Positions 39,467-49,154 of a DNA stretch of 64,000 nt are shown piece by piece. Below the pieces are notes generated by a model. That model saw only the letters and a list, made by a program, of their open reading frames with translations. It made no database searches and was not told where the DNA came from. This DNA is from JAKFWF01 sp963750535 (GTDB taxonomy: Bacteria; Pseudomonadota; Alphaproteobacteria; Rhizobiales; Hyphomicrobiaceae), in contig CAVVRF010000029.1 in the NCBI GenBank assembly GCA_963750535.1, positions 46,359 through 110,358 of the forward strand. Direction: 5' to 3'. The position numbers and the translations under genes are program-made. The stretch's first letter is position 1, and every line of letters begins with the position of its first letter.

Positions 39467-40782
39467 TTACGCCCGCGGCCGCTTGTCGATGACGCGCTTC
39501 GCCTTGCCGACGCAGCGCTCGACCGCGCCGGGCGCCTCGACTGTCACGCGGACGGGATGCCGATCATGTTTCGCACCGCTTCCGTCAGCCGGCGCGCACT
39601 GGCGGCGCGGACCTCGGCGGCAGCGGCATCGGGCCGCGCCTCGACCTGATCTCGATCTCGTCCATGCGCGCCTCGCGCGTCAGCACGATCAGGTAGTGCG
39701 GCGACAGCGTGCTCGATCCTGCAGCAGCAGCTCCTCGATCTGGGTCGGGAACACGTTGACGCCGCGCACGATCATCATGTCGTCGGAGCGGCCGGTGACC
39801 TTCTCCATGCGCCGCATCGCTGCGCGCCGTGCCCGGCAGCAGCCGCGTCAGGTCGCGGGTGCGATAGCGGATGACCGGCATCGCCTTCCTTGGTCAGCGA
39901 GGTGAAGACCAGTTCGCCCTTCTCGCCGTCGGGCAGCACCTCGCCGGTCTCCGGATCGATGATCTCCGGGTAGAAATGGTCCTCCCAGATGTGCAGGCCG
40001 TCCTTGGTCTCGACGCATTCGTTGGCGACGCCCGGCCCCATCACCTCGGACAGGCCGTAGATGTCGACCGCGTCCATGTCGAAGGCGCCTCTCGATCTCC
40101 TCGCGCATCTCGTTGGTCCAGGGCTCGGCGCCGAAGATGCCGACCTTGAGCGAGCGTCTGCGCGGATCGATGCCCTGGCGCGGAACTCGTCGAGGATCGC
40201 GAGCATGTAGCTCGGCGTCACCATGATGATGTCGGGCTCGAAGTCGCAGATCAGCTGCACCTGCCGCTCGGTCATGCCGCCGGAGACCGGGATCACCGTG
40301 CAGCCGAGCCGCTCGGCGCCGTAGTGCGCGCCGAGCCCGCCGGTGAACAGGCCGTAGCCGTAGGCGACATGCACCTTCATGCCCGGCCGGCCGCCGGAGG
40401 CGCGGATCGAGCGCGCCATCGACGTCGGCCCAGGTGTCGATGTCGCTCTTGGTGTAGCCGACCACGGTCGGCTTGCCGGTGGTGCCGGACGAGGCGTGGA
40501 TGCGCACGATCTGCTCGTGCGGCACCGCGAACATGCCGAACGGATAGTTGTCGCGCAGGTCCGCCTTGGTGGTGAACGGGAATTTCGCGAGGTCTTCGAG
40601 GCGCTTGAAGTCGTCCGGGATGGACGCCGGCCGCGTCGAATTTCTTCCGGTAGTGCGGCGACATTGTCGTAGGCGTGCTGCAGCGACCAGGCAGCCGCTC
40701 GCGTCTGCAGCGCCGCGATCTCGTCGCGCGAGGCGGTCTCGATCGGCTCGAGCCCGTAGGGCTGGTAGGATGCGTCGACCAT
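39467..40782 (-). pseudogene. paaK: Phenylacetate-CoA ligase PaaK, many frameshifts
   Basis: Adenylate-forming enzyme that activates phenylacetate. Pieces found in order: LPEEI, the P-loop-like HASSGTTGKPTVVGYT, GLGAHYGAERLGCTVIPVSGG, FEPDIIMVTPSYMLAILDEF, DIYGLSEVMGPGVANECVETKDGLHIWEDHFYPEI, and a C terminus ending KRVIDKRPRA. Start ATG at 40,782 (MVDASYQPYG). At least six frame changes. Missing bases, not missing domains. Confidence 0.85.
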
Positions 40783-40789
40783 GTTCGCC

Positions 40790-41246
40790 TCGCCTGCTGT
40801 CGCGCTGTGGTCCAGCCGGTCCAGAATGGTGCCCTCGATGGTGCGCGAATGGCCGCGGAATTCCGCGATCACCGTGCCGTCCTCGCGCGTCACCGTGATG
40901 TCGTAGATGCCGGAGCGGCCGGCGCGCTGCCGTCTCGACGCCGCGCGCGGTCAGCCGGTCGCCGAGCCTTGCCGGGCGCGACGAAGGTGATCGCGCATTG
41001 CTGCGCGACGGTGCGCTGGTTGTAGGTGTTGCAGGCGAAGGCGAAGGTCGAATCGGCGAGCGTGAAGATGAAGCCGCCATGGCACGATGCTGTGGCCGTT
41101 GACCATTTGTCGGTGATCGTCATCGCGAGCATCGCCCGGCCGGGCTCGACCGCGATCAGCTGCATGCCGAGGCCCTGCTGGCGCGATCGTCCGCCCACAT
41201 GCGCTCGGCGCAGGCTGCGCGCGATCGCGTCGCACGCGTCCGTCAT
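40790..41246 (-). pseudogene. paaI: Hydroxyphenylacetyl-CoA thioesterase PaaI, frameshifts
   Basis: Hotdog thioesterase that frees CoA from phenylacetyl-CoA derivatives. QGLGMQLIAVEPGRAMLAMTITDK, then CHGGFIFTLADSTFAFACNTYNQ with the active-site Asp in LADS, and VTREDGTVIAEFRGHSRTI. Frame changes near 41,180, 41,082 and 40,970. Because of them the true stop cannot be placed; the end given is approximate, just before paaK. ATG overlaps the upstream paaG stop by 4 bp. Confidence 0.8.
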
Positions 41247-42056
41247 GCGTCACGGCTCTTCCGGCCCGGTGAACTTCGGCGCGCGCTTTTCCATGAAGGC
41301 GCGTCACGCCTTCGGCGTAGTCCGGGCTGCGTCCGGCCTCGCGCTGCAGATCGCGTTCGAGGTCGAGCTGGGCGTCGACAGATCGTTGGTCTCGGCGGCG
41401 TCGAGCGCGCGCTTGATCGAGGCCGAGCCCATAGGTCGGCTGCGCGCGAGGCGCGTCGCACAAGCTGCGGGCTTCGCGCCATCAGCACGTCGTCGTCGAC
41501 GCTTTCCAGATCAGGCCCCAGCTCTCGGCCTGTCTCGGCCGGCAGCGGGTCGCCCAGCAGCGCCAGCCCGCGGGCGCGCGCCGCGCCGACCAGCCGCGGC
41601 AGGAACCAGGTGCCGCCGGAATCCGGCACGAGGCCCAATCTGCAGAAGGCCTGCAGGAAGCGCGCCGACCGCGCCGCGAGCACGATGTCGCAGGCGAGCG
41701 CGATATTGGCGCCGGCGCCGGCGGCAACGCCGTTGACGGCGCAGATGACCGGGCAAGCGCAGGCCGCGAATCGTGCGGATCAGCGGATTGTAATAGCGTC
41801 GATCGTGGCGCCGAGGTCCGGTGCCTTGCCGGGCTTGCCTGCACGCGGTCGTTGCAGATCCTGGCCGGCGCAGAAGCCCGTCCCGGCGCCGGTGATCAAC
41901 ACCGCGCGGCAGGTCGAATCGGCTTCCGCCTCGTCGAGCGCCTGCTTCAGCGCGACATGCATCTCCTCGTTGAAGGAATTGAGCTCGTCCGGACGGTTGA
42001 GCGTGATCGATGCGCACCGTTCGGCCGCGTCTCGACGAGAATGTCGCCTCGTCCAT
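41243..42056 (-). pseudogene. paaG: Enoyl-CoA hydratase/isomerase PaaG, frameshifts
   Basis: Crotonase-fold enzyme expected to isomerise the ring epoxide of phenylacetyl-CoA to the oxepin. Pieces: MDEATFSSRRGRTVRI, EEMHVALKQALDEAEADSTCRAVLITGAGTGFCAGQDL (oxyanion-hole region), ALACDIVLAARSARFLQAFCRLGLVPDSGGTWFLPRLVG with the Asp of the active site, and a C terminus ending near RDA. ATG at 42,056. Frame changes in at least five places. First gene of the minus-strand unit paaG-paaI-paaK-tetR. Confidence 0.82.
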
Positions 42057-42118
42057 TCTTCCCTCCCGATTTCGGCGCGGCGATTGCGCTTCGATTCCGT
42101 CGTCGACTGTCAGGCATC

Positions 42119-42166
42119 TTGACTGACCGGTCGGTCGGATAATTATATGAACCTGATGTCATCAGG
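42119..42166. promoter_or_regulatory. Divergent promoter with two dyads between paaG and the LIV-type genes
   Basis: Plus strand: TTGACT (42,119-42,124), 17 bp, ATTATA (42,142-42,147). The spacer holds GACCGGTCGGTC, a TetR-operator-like dyad, between the two boxes. The same -10 region reads TATAAT on the minus strand. Directly after is a perfect palindrome CCTGATG-T-CATCAGG (42,152-42,166). The layout suits two repressors at a shared control region for paaG-I-K and the transporter. Based on symmetry and spacing only. Confidence 0.5.
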
Positions 42167-42379
42167 GCGGGTCAACGCCGACGACGGCTTCGTCTCGCAC
42201 CGATGCGATGACGTCGGATCACTAATGCAGGGCCCGGAATGCGACGGGTGGCCTGCCTGGGAGGCGCAACGTGGCTGACAGGTCCCGGCAATTCAGGAGC
42301 GCCGCGGTTCACGCGAGCGCTGCCGTGTGCCCGGACATCGCGCCAAAATCATCGAAAGCTATGGGAGGAAGGCAAACAC

Positions 42380-43556
42380 ATGAAACTTGCGTTGAAATGG
42401 CGCTTGCGGCCGGCCGGCGTCGCTGGCTGCTGTCGCGCCGTCGTTTGCGCAGGCGCAGATCAAGATCGGCGCGGTGCTGTCGGCCACCGGCGGCGCCTCG
42501 TTCCTCGGCGATCCCGAGAAGAAGACGCTGAAGATGTATGTCGCCGACATCAACGCCAAGGGCGGCATCCTCGGCAAGAAGATCGAGACTCGTGATCTAT
42601 GACGATCGGCGGCGATCCCGAACAAGGCGCGCACGTTCGCCACCCGCCTGATCGAGGAGGACAAGGTCGATCGCGCTGCTCGGCGGCTCGACCACCGGCG
42701 ACACCATGGCGATCATCCCGGTCGTTCGAAGAGGCCAAGCTGCCGTTCATCTCGCTGGCCGGTGCCGGTGGTCATCATCGACCCGGTCAAGAAGTGGAAC
42801 TTCAAGACGCCGCATACCGATCTGATGGCCTGCGAGAAGATTTTCGAGGACATGAAGAAGCGCGGATCTCACCAAGATCGCCATGATCTCCGGCGCCGAT
42901 GCCTTCGGCAAGTCGATGCAGCGAGCCAGTGCCTGACGGTGATCAAGAAATACGGCATCGAGGTCCTGCACGAGGAGACCTATCAGCCCGCCGACAACGA
43001 CATGACCGCCGCAGCTCACCAACATCAAGGGCAAGGCCGGCGTGCAGGCGGTGCTCAATCCGGGCTTCGGCCAGGGGCCGGCGATCGTGACGCGCAACTA
43101 CAAGCAGCTCGGCGATCTCCGTTCCGCTCTACCAGAGCCACGGCGTCGCCTCGAAAGGCTTCATCGAGCTGCGGCCGGCGACGGCGGCGGAGGGCGTGCG
43201 GCTGCCGGCGGCGGCGCTGCTGGTGGCCGACAAGCTGCCCGACAGCGACCCGCAGAAGAAGGTCGTGGTCGATTACAAGAAGACCTACGAGAGTACGACC
43301 AGCCAGCCGGTCTCGACCTTCGGCGGTCACACGTATGACGGCCTGATGATCCTGGTCGAGGCGATGAAGCGCGCCGGCACCGCCGACGGCCAAGGTGCGC
43401 GACGAGATCGAGAAGACCAAGGGCTTCATCGGCACCGGCGGCGTCGTCAACATGTCGCCGACCGACCACATGGGCCTCGACCTGTCGGCCTTCCGGATGC
43501 TCGAGATCAAGAACGGCGACTGGACCATGCGCAGTAATCGTGCCGTGCAGGCGTAA
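42380..43556 (+). pseudogene. LIV-type ABC transporter substrate-binding protein, many frameshifts
   Basis: Periplasmic receptor of the branched-chain amino acid family (HAAT). ATG at 42,380 with GGAGG at 42,364-42,368 and a signal peptide. Segments in order: IKIGAVLSATGGASFLGDPEKKTLKMYVADINAKGGILGKKIE, IPVFEEAKLPFISLAGA, KKWNFKTPHTDLMACEKIFEDMKK, IKKYGIEVLHEETYQPADNDMTA, GHTYDGLMILVEAMKRAGTAD and FIGTGGVVNMSPTDHMGLDLSAF. At least eight frame changes. Given its place between paa genes it may take up an aromatic acid rather than an amino acid; this is inference. Confidence 0.82.
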
Positions 43557-43649
43557 TGCCGGCAGGCCGGCGGACGGCGAGCGCACGGCTCGCCGGCGCC
43601 GCGCCACGCCGTCTTCGTGCATCGCCGCCTGAGATGGCACGATGCGCAC

Positions 43650-44527
43650 ATGCCTGAATTCCTGCAGTTCCTGTTGTCCGGCTGACGGTCGGCGCGGTCT
43701 ACGCGCTGGTCGCGCTCGGCTTCACGATGATCTACAACGCGTCCGACGTCGTGAATTTCGCCCAGGGCGAGTTCGTGATGATCGGCGGCATGATGACGTT
43801 CTTCCTGTCTGCAGGCGGGCATGCCGCTGCCGGTTGCGGCCGGGCTCGCGGTGCTGTGCCGCGGTCGTGGTCGGCCTGCTGCTCGACAAGCTCGCGATCG
43901 AGCCGGCGCGCGGGGCGTCCGTCGTCACCCTGATCATCATCACCATCGGTGCCTCGATCTTCCTGCGCGGCGTCGCCCAGATCGTGTTCGACAAGCAGTT
44001 CCACCGGCTTCCCGCCTTCACCGGCGAAGCTCCGATCCCGGTCTTCGGCGCGACCATCCTGCCGCAGAGCGTCTGGGTGCTGGCCGGCGCCGCGCTCGAT
44101 CTTCGTCGGCCTCTGGGCGTTCTTCGAGCGCACGCTGATCGGGCAAGGCGATCACCGCCACCGCGGCCAACCGCCTGGCGGCGCAGCTCGTCGGCATCAA
44201 CACCGACTGCATGATGGCGCTGTCCTTCGCGCTGTCGGCGGCGATCGGCGCGGTCGCCGGCATTCTGGTGACGCCGATCACGCTGACCAGCTACGACGTC
44301 GGCACCCTGCTGGCGCTCAAGGGCTTCGCCGCGGCGATGCTCGGCGGCATGGGCAATCCCGCTCGGCGCGGTGGTCGGCGGACTGATCGTCGGCGTCCTG
44401 GAGCAGTTCGGCGCCGGGCTGATCAGCTCGAAGTACAAGGACGCGGTCGCCTTCGTCGTCATCCTGCTGACGCTGTTCGTCATGCCGCACGGCCTGTTCG
44501 GCCGCGTCGCGGATCGAGAGGGTGTGA
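43650..44527 (+). pseudogene. LIV-type ABC transporter permease LivH, frameshifts
   Basis: Segments in order: SGLTVGAVYALVALGFTMIYNASDVVNFAQGEF (family start), LDKLAIEPARGASVVTLIIITIGASIFLRGVAQI, KAITATAANRLAAQLVGINTD and FALSAAIGAVAGILVTPITLTSYDVGTLLALKGFAAAMLGGMGNP (transport signature), then FVVILLTLFVMPHGLFGR. Frame changes near 43,680, 43,820, 43,860, 44,097, 44,140 and 44,358. Stop assigned at 44,525-44,527 in the frame that fits livM. Confidence 0.8.
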
Positions 44528-44529
44528 CG

Positions 44530-45473
44530 ATGGCAGGCATCTGCGAACGCCGTCGATCGCTGGTTGCGCTGCTCGCCTTGTTGATCGCGGTCGCGCCGGT
44601 GCTGTTCCCGTCGAATTTCTACTACGAGATCGGCGCCAGCATCTTCATCACCGCGCTGGCGGTGGTCGGCCTCAATCTGCTGATGGGCTACGCCGGGCAG
44701 GTCAGTCTCGGCCACGCCGGCTTCTTCGGCATCGGCGCCTATGCCGTCGCCATCGGCCCGACGCATTTCGGCATCCCGTCACTGCTGAGCCTGGTCGCCG
44801 GTCTTGCGCTCGTCGCTCGCCATCGCCTGGCTGGTCGGCCGCCCGATCCTGCGGCTCAAGGGCCACTACCTCGCCGTCGCCACGCTCGGCTTCGGCTTCC
44901 TGGTCAGCCATGGTGCTCACCAACGAGGCGCGCTGGACCGGCGGGCCGGACGGCATGAGCGTCGCCGCGGCTCGACCTGCTCGGCCTGGTCATTCGCGGC
45001 TCGCGAATGTGGTACTGGACGAGCGCGCTGGTGCTGCTGGCCGGCATCTGGCTGGCGCTCAACCTCGTCGACAGTCCGACCGGGCGCGGCCTGGCGCGCA
45101 TTGCATGACAGCGAGGTGGCGGCCAGCGTCAACGGCGTCGACGTCGCCCGCTACAAGCTCGCGGCGTTCGTGATCTCGGCCGGCTACGCCAGCCTCGCCG
45201 GCTCGCTGGCCGCATTTGCCGATGGCCATGTCACGCCGACGTCGGCCGGCTTCCTGCACTCGATCGAGCTCGTCACGATGAGCGTGCTCGGTGGCATGAG
45301 CTCGGTTCTCGGCGCGGTGCTCGGAGCGGCCGTGCTGAAGGCGCTGCCGCAGATCCTGACCTTCCTGCACGAATACGAGCAGGTCGTGCTCGGCGCGATC
45401 ATGATCTGATCATGATCTTCCTGCCGCAAGGCATCCTGCCGTCGCTGGCCGCCCTGGCCAGGCGGAGGCCGTC

Positions 45474-45477
<4 letters not shown>
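44530..45477 (+). pseudogene. LIV-type ABC transporter permease LivM, frameshifts
   Basis: NFYYEIGASIFITALAVVGLNLLMGYAGQVSLGHAGFFGIGAYA is the LivM signature near the N terminus; LRLKGHYLAVATLGFGFLV, ALHDSEVAASVNGVDVARYKLAAFVISAGYASLAGSLAAF and MSVLGGMSSVLGAVLGAA follow. Frame changes near 44,812, 44,910, 44,968 and 45,100. At 45,397-45,418 an 11-base tandem repeat (GATCATGATCT twice) gives the last shift. The final TGA overlaps livG's ATG, as expected of an intact operon. Confidence 0.82.
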
Positions 45478-46242
<765 letters not shown>

Positions 46243-46262
<20 letters not shown>

Positions 46263-46950
46263 GGCATTGAGCGGTCACTACGGCCGCATCCAGGTGCTGC
46301 GGGACGTTACGCTCGAGGTTCGGCGCGGCGAGATCGTCACTCTCGTCGGCGCCAACGGTGCCGGCAAGACGACGCTGTTGCGCACGATCTCAGGCGTGCG
46401 GCCGGCAAGCGCCGGGCGGATCATGTTCGAGGGCAGCGATATCACCCGCGCCCGGCCGTACGCCCGGGTTCGGGCGGGCATCGCGCAGTCGCCGGAGGGC
46501 CGGCAGATCTTCGGCGTCCTGTCGGTGGAGGACAATCTGCGGCTCGGCGGCTATCTGCGCCGGGACGGCGAAATCAATCGCGACATGGATCGCGTCTACG
46601 AGCTGTTTCCGATCCTGCGCGAGTTCCGCACCCGCCGCGGCGGCGAGCTGTCGGGCGGCCAGCAGCAGATGCTGGCGATCGGGCGGGCGCTGATGGCGCG
46701 GCCGAAGCTCTTGCTGCTCGACGAGCCGAGCATGGGGCTGGCGCCGATCCTGGTCGACCAGATCCTGTCGACCATCACTGCGCTGAAGGCCGACGGCATG
46801 ACGATCTTCCTCGTCGAGCAGAACGCCTTCGCGGCGCTTGCAATCGCCGACCGCGGCTACGCGCTCGAGACCGGCTCGGTGATACTGGCAGGCACCGGCG
46901 CCGAGCTGCTCGCCAACGACAAGGTCAAGGAAGCCTATCTCGGCGTGTGA
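46243..46950 (+). CDS. livF: LIV-type ABC transporter ATPase LivF
   Basis: A 235-residue ATPase. Walker A GANGAGKTTLLRTISG near residue 34, signature LSGGQQQMLAIGRALM near residue 135, Walker B LLLLDEPSMGLAP and LVEQNAFAAL, the LivF form of the switch. Start taken at GTG 46,243 after a GGGGGG tract; ATG at 46,249 is equally possible. Last gene of the transporter operon. Confidence 0.92.
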
Positions 46951-47018
46951 GCATCTCGACAAGCGCGGCCGGTGCGCGCTCAATGGCGGTGGGCATGGTC
47001 ATCATCGAGAGCCAGCAG

Positions 47019-48073
47019 ATGCAAGCGCGCCGGGTCATCACAGTTGTCGGTTGTCATGCCGAGGGCGAGGTCGGCGACGTGATCACCGGCGGCGTGCTGC
47101 CTCCGCCCGGCGTCACCATGCTCGACAAGAAGCTCGTCATGGAGCGCGATCACGACCACGTCCGTCGCCTGCTGATCCAGGAGCCGCGTGGCTCGGTCGC
47201 CCGCCACGTCAACCTGCTGGTGCCGCCGACCCGGCCCGATTGCGTCGCCGGCGCCATCGTCATGGAGCCGACCGAGTATCCGCCGATGTCGGGCTCGAAC
47301 ACGATGTGCATCGTCACCGTCCTGCTCGAGACCGGCATCGTGCCGATGGTGGAGCCGGTGACGAGGTTGCGGCTCGACATGCCGGCCGGGCCGGTCGACG
47401 TGACGGCGGCCTGCGAGCGCGGCAAGGTGACCGGCGTCACCATCCGCAACGTGCCGGCGATGGCGTTGAAGCTCGATGCACCGCTCGATGTGGCGGGCGT
47501 CGGCACGCTGAAGATCGACATCGCCTACGGCGGCATGATCTTCGCGATCGTCGACGCCACGGCGGCGGGCTTCGAGGTGCGGCCGGACGAGGCGCGCGAT
47601 CTCGCGATCCTGGGCGAGAAGGTGCGCATCGCCGCGCGCGAGCAGCATCCGGTGGCCCACCCTCGAGTATCGGCGAGATCGCAGGGGTGTCGATCGTCCA
47701 GTTCGCGGCGCCGTTCAATGGCCCGGACCAGGTCTCGCGCAACACCTGCATCGTGGCTCCGGGCCGCTCCGACCGCTCGCCGACCGGCACCGGCACGTGC
47801 GCGCGCATGGCCGTCCTGCACGCGCGCGGGCTGCTGCAGGTCGGCCAGGGGATCGTGCACGAATCGATCATCGGTTCGCGGTTCAAGGGCCGCATTCTCG
47901 GCGAGACGATGGTCGCCGGCGTCAACGCGATCGAGCCCGAGATCACCGGCCGGGCCTGGATCACCGGCCTGCACCAGTATTTCGTCGACCCGGCCGACCC
48001 GTGGCCGGAAGGCTATGTCGTCGCCGACACCTGGGGCACCAGCAACACGACGCAGCAGACCGCCGCTTCTTGA
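47019..48073 (+). pseudogene. Proline racemase-superfamily enzyme (hydroxyproline epimerase/dehydratase type), one frameshift
   Basis: About 350 residues, joined across one frame change near 47,662. Motifs: CHAEGEVGDVITGGVLPPPG, RHVNLLVPPTRPD, TEYPPMSGSNTMC, and later RSPTGTGTCARMAVLHARG and QYFVDPADPW. At the two catalytic acid/base positions this protein has Ser (MSGSN) and Cys (GTGTC), rather than the Cys/Cys pair of classical racemases; Ser/Cys members are linked to hydroxyproline metabolism (4-hydroxyproline epimerase or trans-3-hydroxyproline dehydratase). No other hydroxyproline gene is beside it; putA lies 13 kb away. Alternative start at 46,983. Confidence 0.78.
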
Positions 48074-48138
48074 TCCAGGACAATGTCATTGCGCATCGCG
48101 CCGGTACGCTCGGCCCATCTCATCCGGGAGGGCATGCG

Positions 48139-48273
48139 ATGACCAAGACGCTCGAGCTGCTGAACACCGATCCGTTGGCGCAATTCGCGCTGGGCGGCCT
48201 TGCACTGACCGTGCTCGTGACGATCGGGCTGTTCGTGTTTCTCATCACCCGGCGCAACTCGCGCAAGGCCTGA
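48139..48273 (+). CDS. Small single-span membrane protein
   Basis: A 44-residue protein with one central hydrophobic helix, FALGGLALTVLVTIGLFVFL, followed by a positive tail RRNSRKA, so the C terminus should stay in the cytoplasm. A GGGAGGG site precedes the ATG. I do not recognise a family. It lies between the racemase-type enzyme and the CBS-BON gene. Confidence 0.55.
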   Translation: MTKTLELLNTDPLAQFALGGLALTVLVTIGLFVFLITRRNSRKA

Positions 48274-48339
48274 ACCGTTCCCGCGCCCCGGGCGATTTCC
48301 ACCGGAAGTTATGGTCGCGGGTCTGCAGCAATCGCAGGA

Positions 48340-48353
48340 TTGATGCGCGTCAA
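48340..48353 (+). promoter_or_regulatory. FixK/FNR-type binding box
   Basis: TTGATGCGCGTCAA fits TTGA-N6-TCAA exactly and the FNR form TTGAT-N4-ATCAA with one mismatch. It lies 64 bp upstream of the CBS-BON start, the usual distance for activation of a class II promoter. Implies induction at low oxygen. Confidence 0.55.
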
Positions 48354-48416
48354 GGCCGGCACGCAGCAGAATTGCGACATTGATCAGAGTTTTGACCAAC
48401 AGAAGCGAGAAGCGCC

Positions 48417-49109
48417 ATGAAAGCTCAAGACATCATGACCAAGGACGTCGTTACCGTCCGTCCCGAGGCAACCGTGCACGAGGTTGCCGCATTGATGGTC
48501 GAACGGCGCGTCAGCGGCATTCCGGTCGTCACCGACAAGGGCAGCGTGGTCGGTATCGTCAGCCAGTCGGACCTGATGCACCGTGCCGAGGTCGGCACCG
48601 AGCGCAAGCACAAGTGGTGGTTCCGCGCCTTCGCCGATTCGAGCCTGTTGGCGCGCGATTTCGTGAAGGCGCACGGCAACGTTGCCAACGATATCATGGC
48701 TCGGCAGGTGGTCTCGGTGCGCCCCGACACCGACCTTCGGGACGTGGCGGATATTCTCGACAAGCACAAGATCAAGCGCGTGCCGGTGGTGCAGGACGGC
48801 CAACTCGTCGGCATCGTGACGCGCGGCGACCTGGTGCGCGCGCTGAGCCAGACCAAGGCCACCAAGCCGGCGACGAAGATCGACGACGCCGCGCTGCACA
48901 AGGCGCTCAGGGATCGCATGCACAAGCATGCCTGGATCAACGAGACCTACGTCAACCTCATCGTCGACGACGGCGTCGTCGAGATCTGGGGCTTCGTCGA
49001 CTCGGCCGACCAGCAGCGGGCCGTCCGCGTGCTGGTGGAGGAAACCGAGGGCGTCACCCGCGTCGTCGACACGATCACGATCGGCTCGCCCTACCGCGGC
49101 GGCATCTAG
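48417..49109 (+). CDS. CBS-domain-pair protein with C-terminal BON domain
   Basis: A 230-residue protein. CBS 1 is about residues 8-60 (DIMTKDVVTVRPEATVHEVA, SGIPVVTDKGSVVGIVSQSDL), CBS 2 about 90-145 (DIMARQVVSVRPDTDLRDVA, KRVPVVQDGQLVGIVTRGDLV), and a BON domain about 160-225 (VNLIVDDGVVEIWGFVDSADQQRAVRVLVEETEGV). CBS pairs bind adenine nucleotides; BON domains bind membranes or ligands. No signal peptide. A FixK-type box upstream suggests a role in low-oxygen or energy-stress response. Confidence 0.88.
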   Translation: MKAQDIMTKDVVTVRPEATVHEVAALMVERRVSGIPVVTDKGSVVGIVSQSDLMHRAEVGTERKHKWWFRAFADSSLLARDFVKAHGNVANDIMARQVVSVRPDTDLRDVADILDKHKIKRVPVVQDGQLVGIVTRGDLVRALSQTKATKPATKIDDAALHKALRDRMHKHAWINETYVNLIVDDGVVEIWGFVDSADQQRAVRVLVEETEGVTRVVDTITIGSPYRGGI

Positions 49110-49154
49110 CCACGGTTCCGCCCTCGCCGGGGAAACGCCTGAAGCCCGGCAGGG

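Noticed and set aside
37627..45418. True gene decay (pseudogene cluster) of paa and liv genes
   Set aside because: The lesions are uniform in density over eight unrelated genes on both strands, with no internal deletions or premature loss of domains, and stop sharply at both ends. Sequence error fits better.
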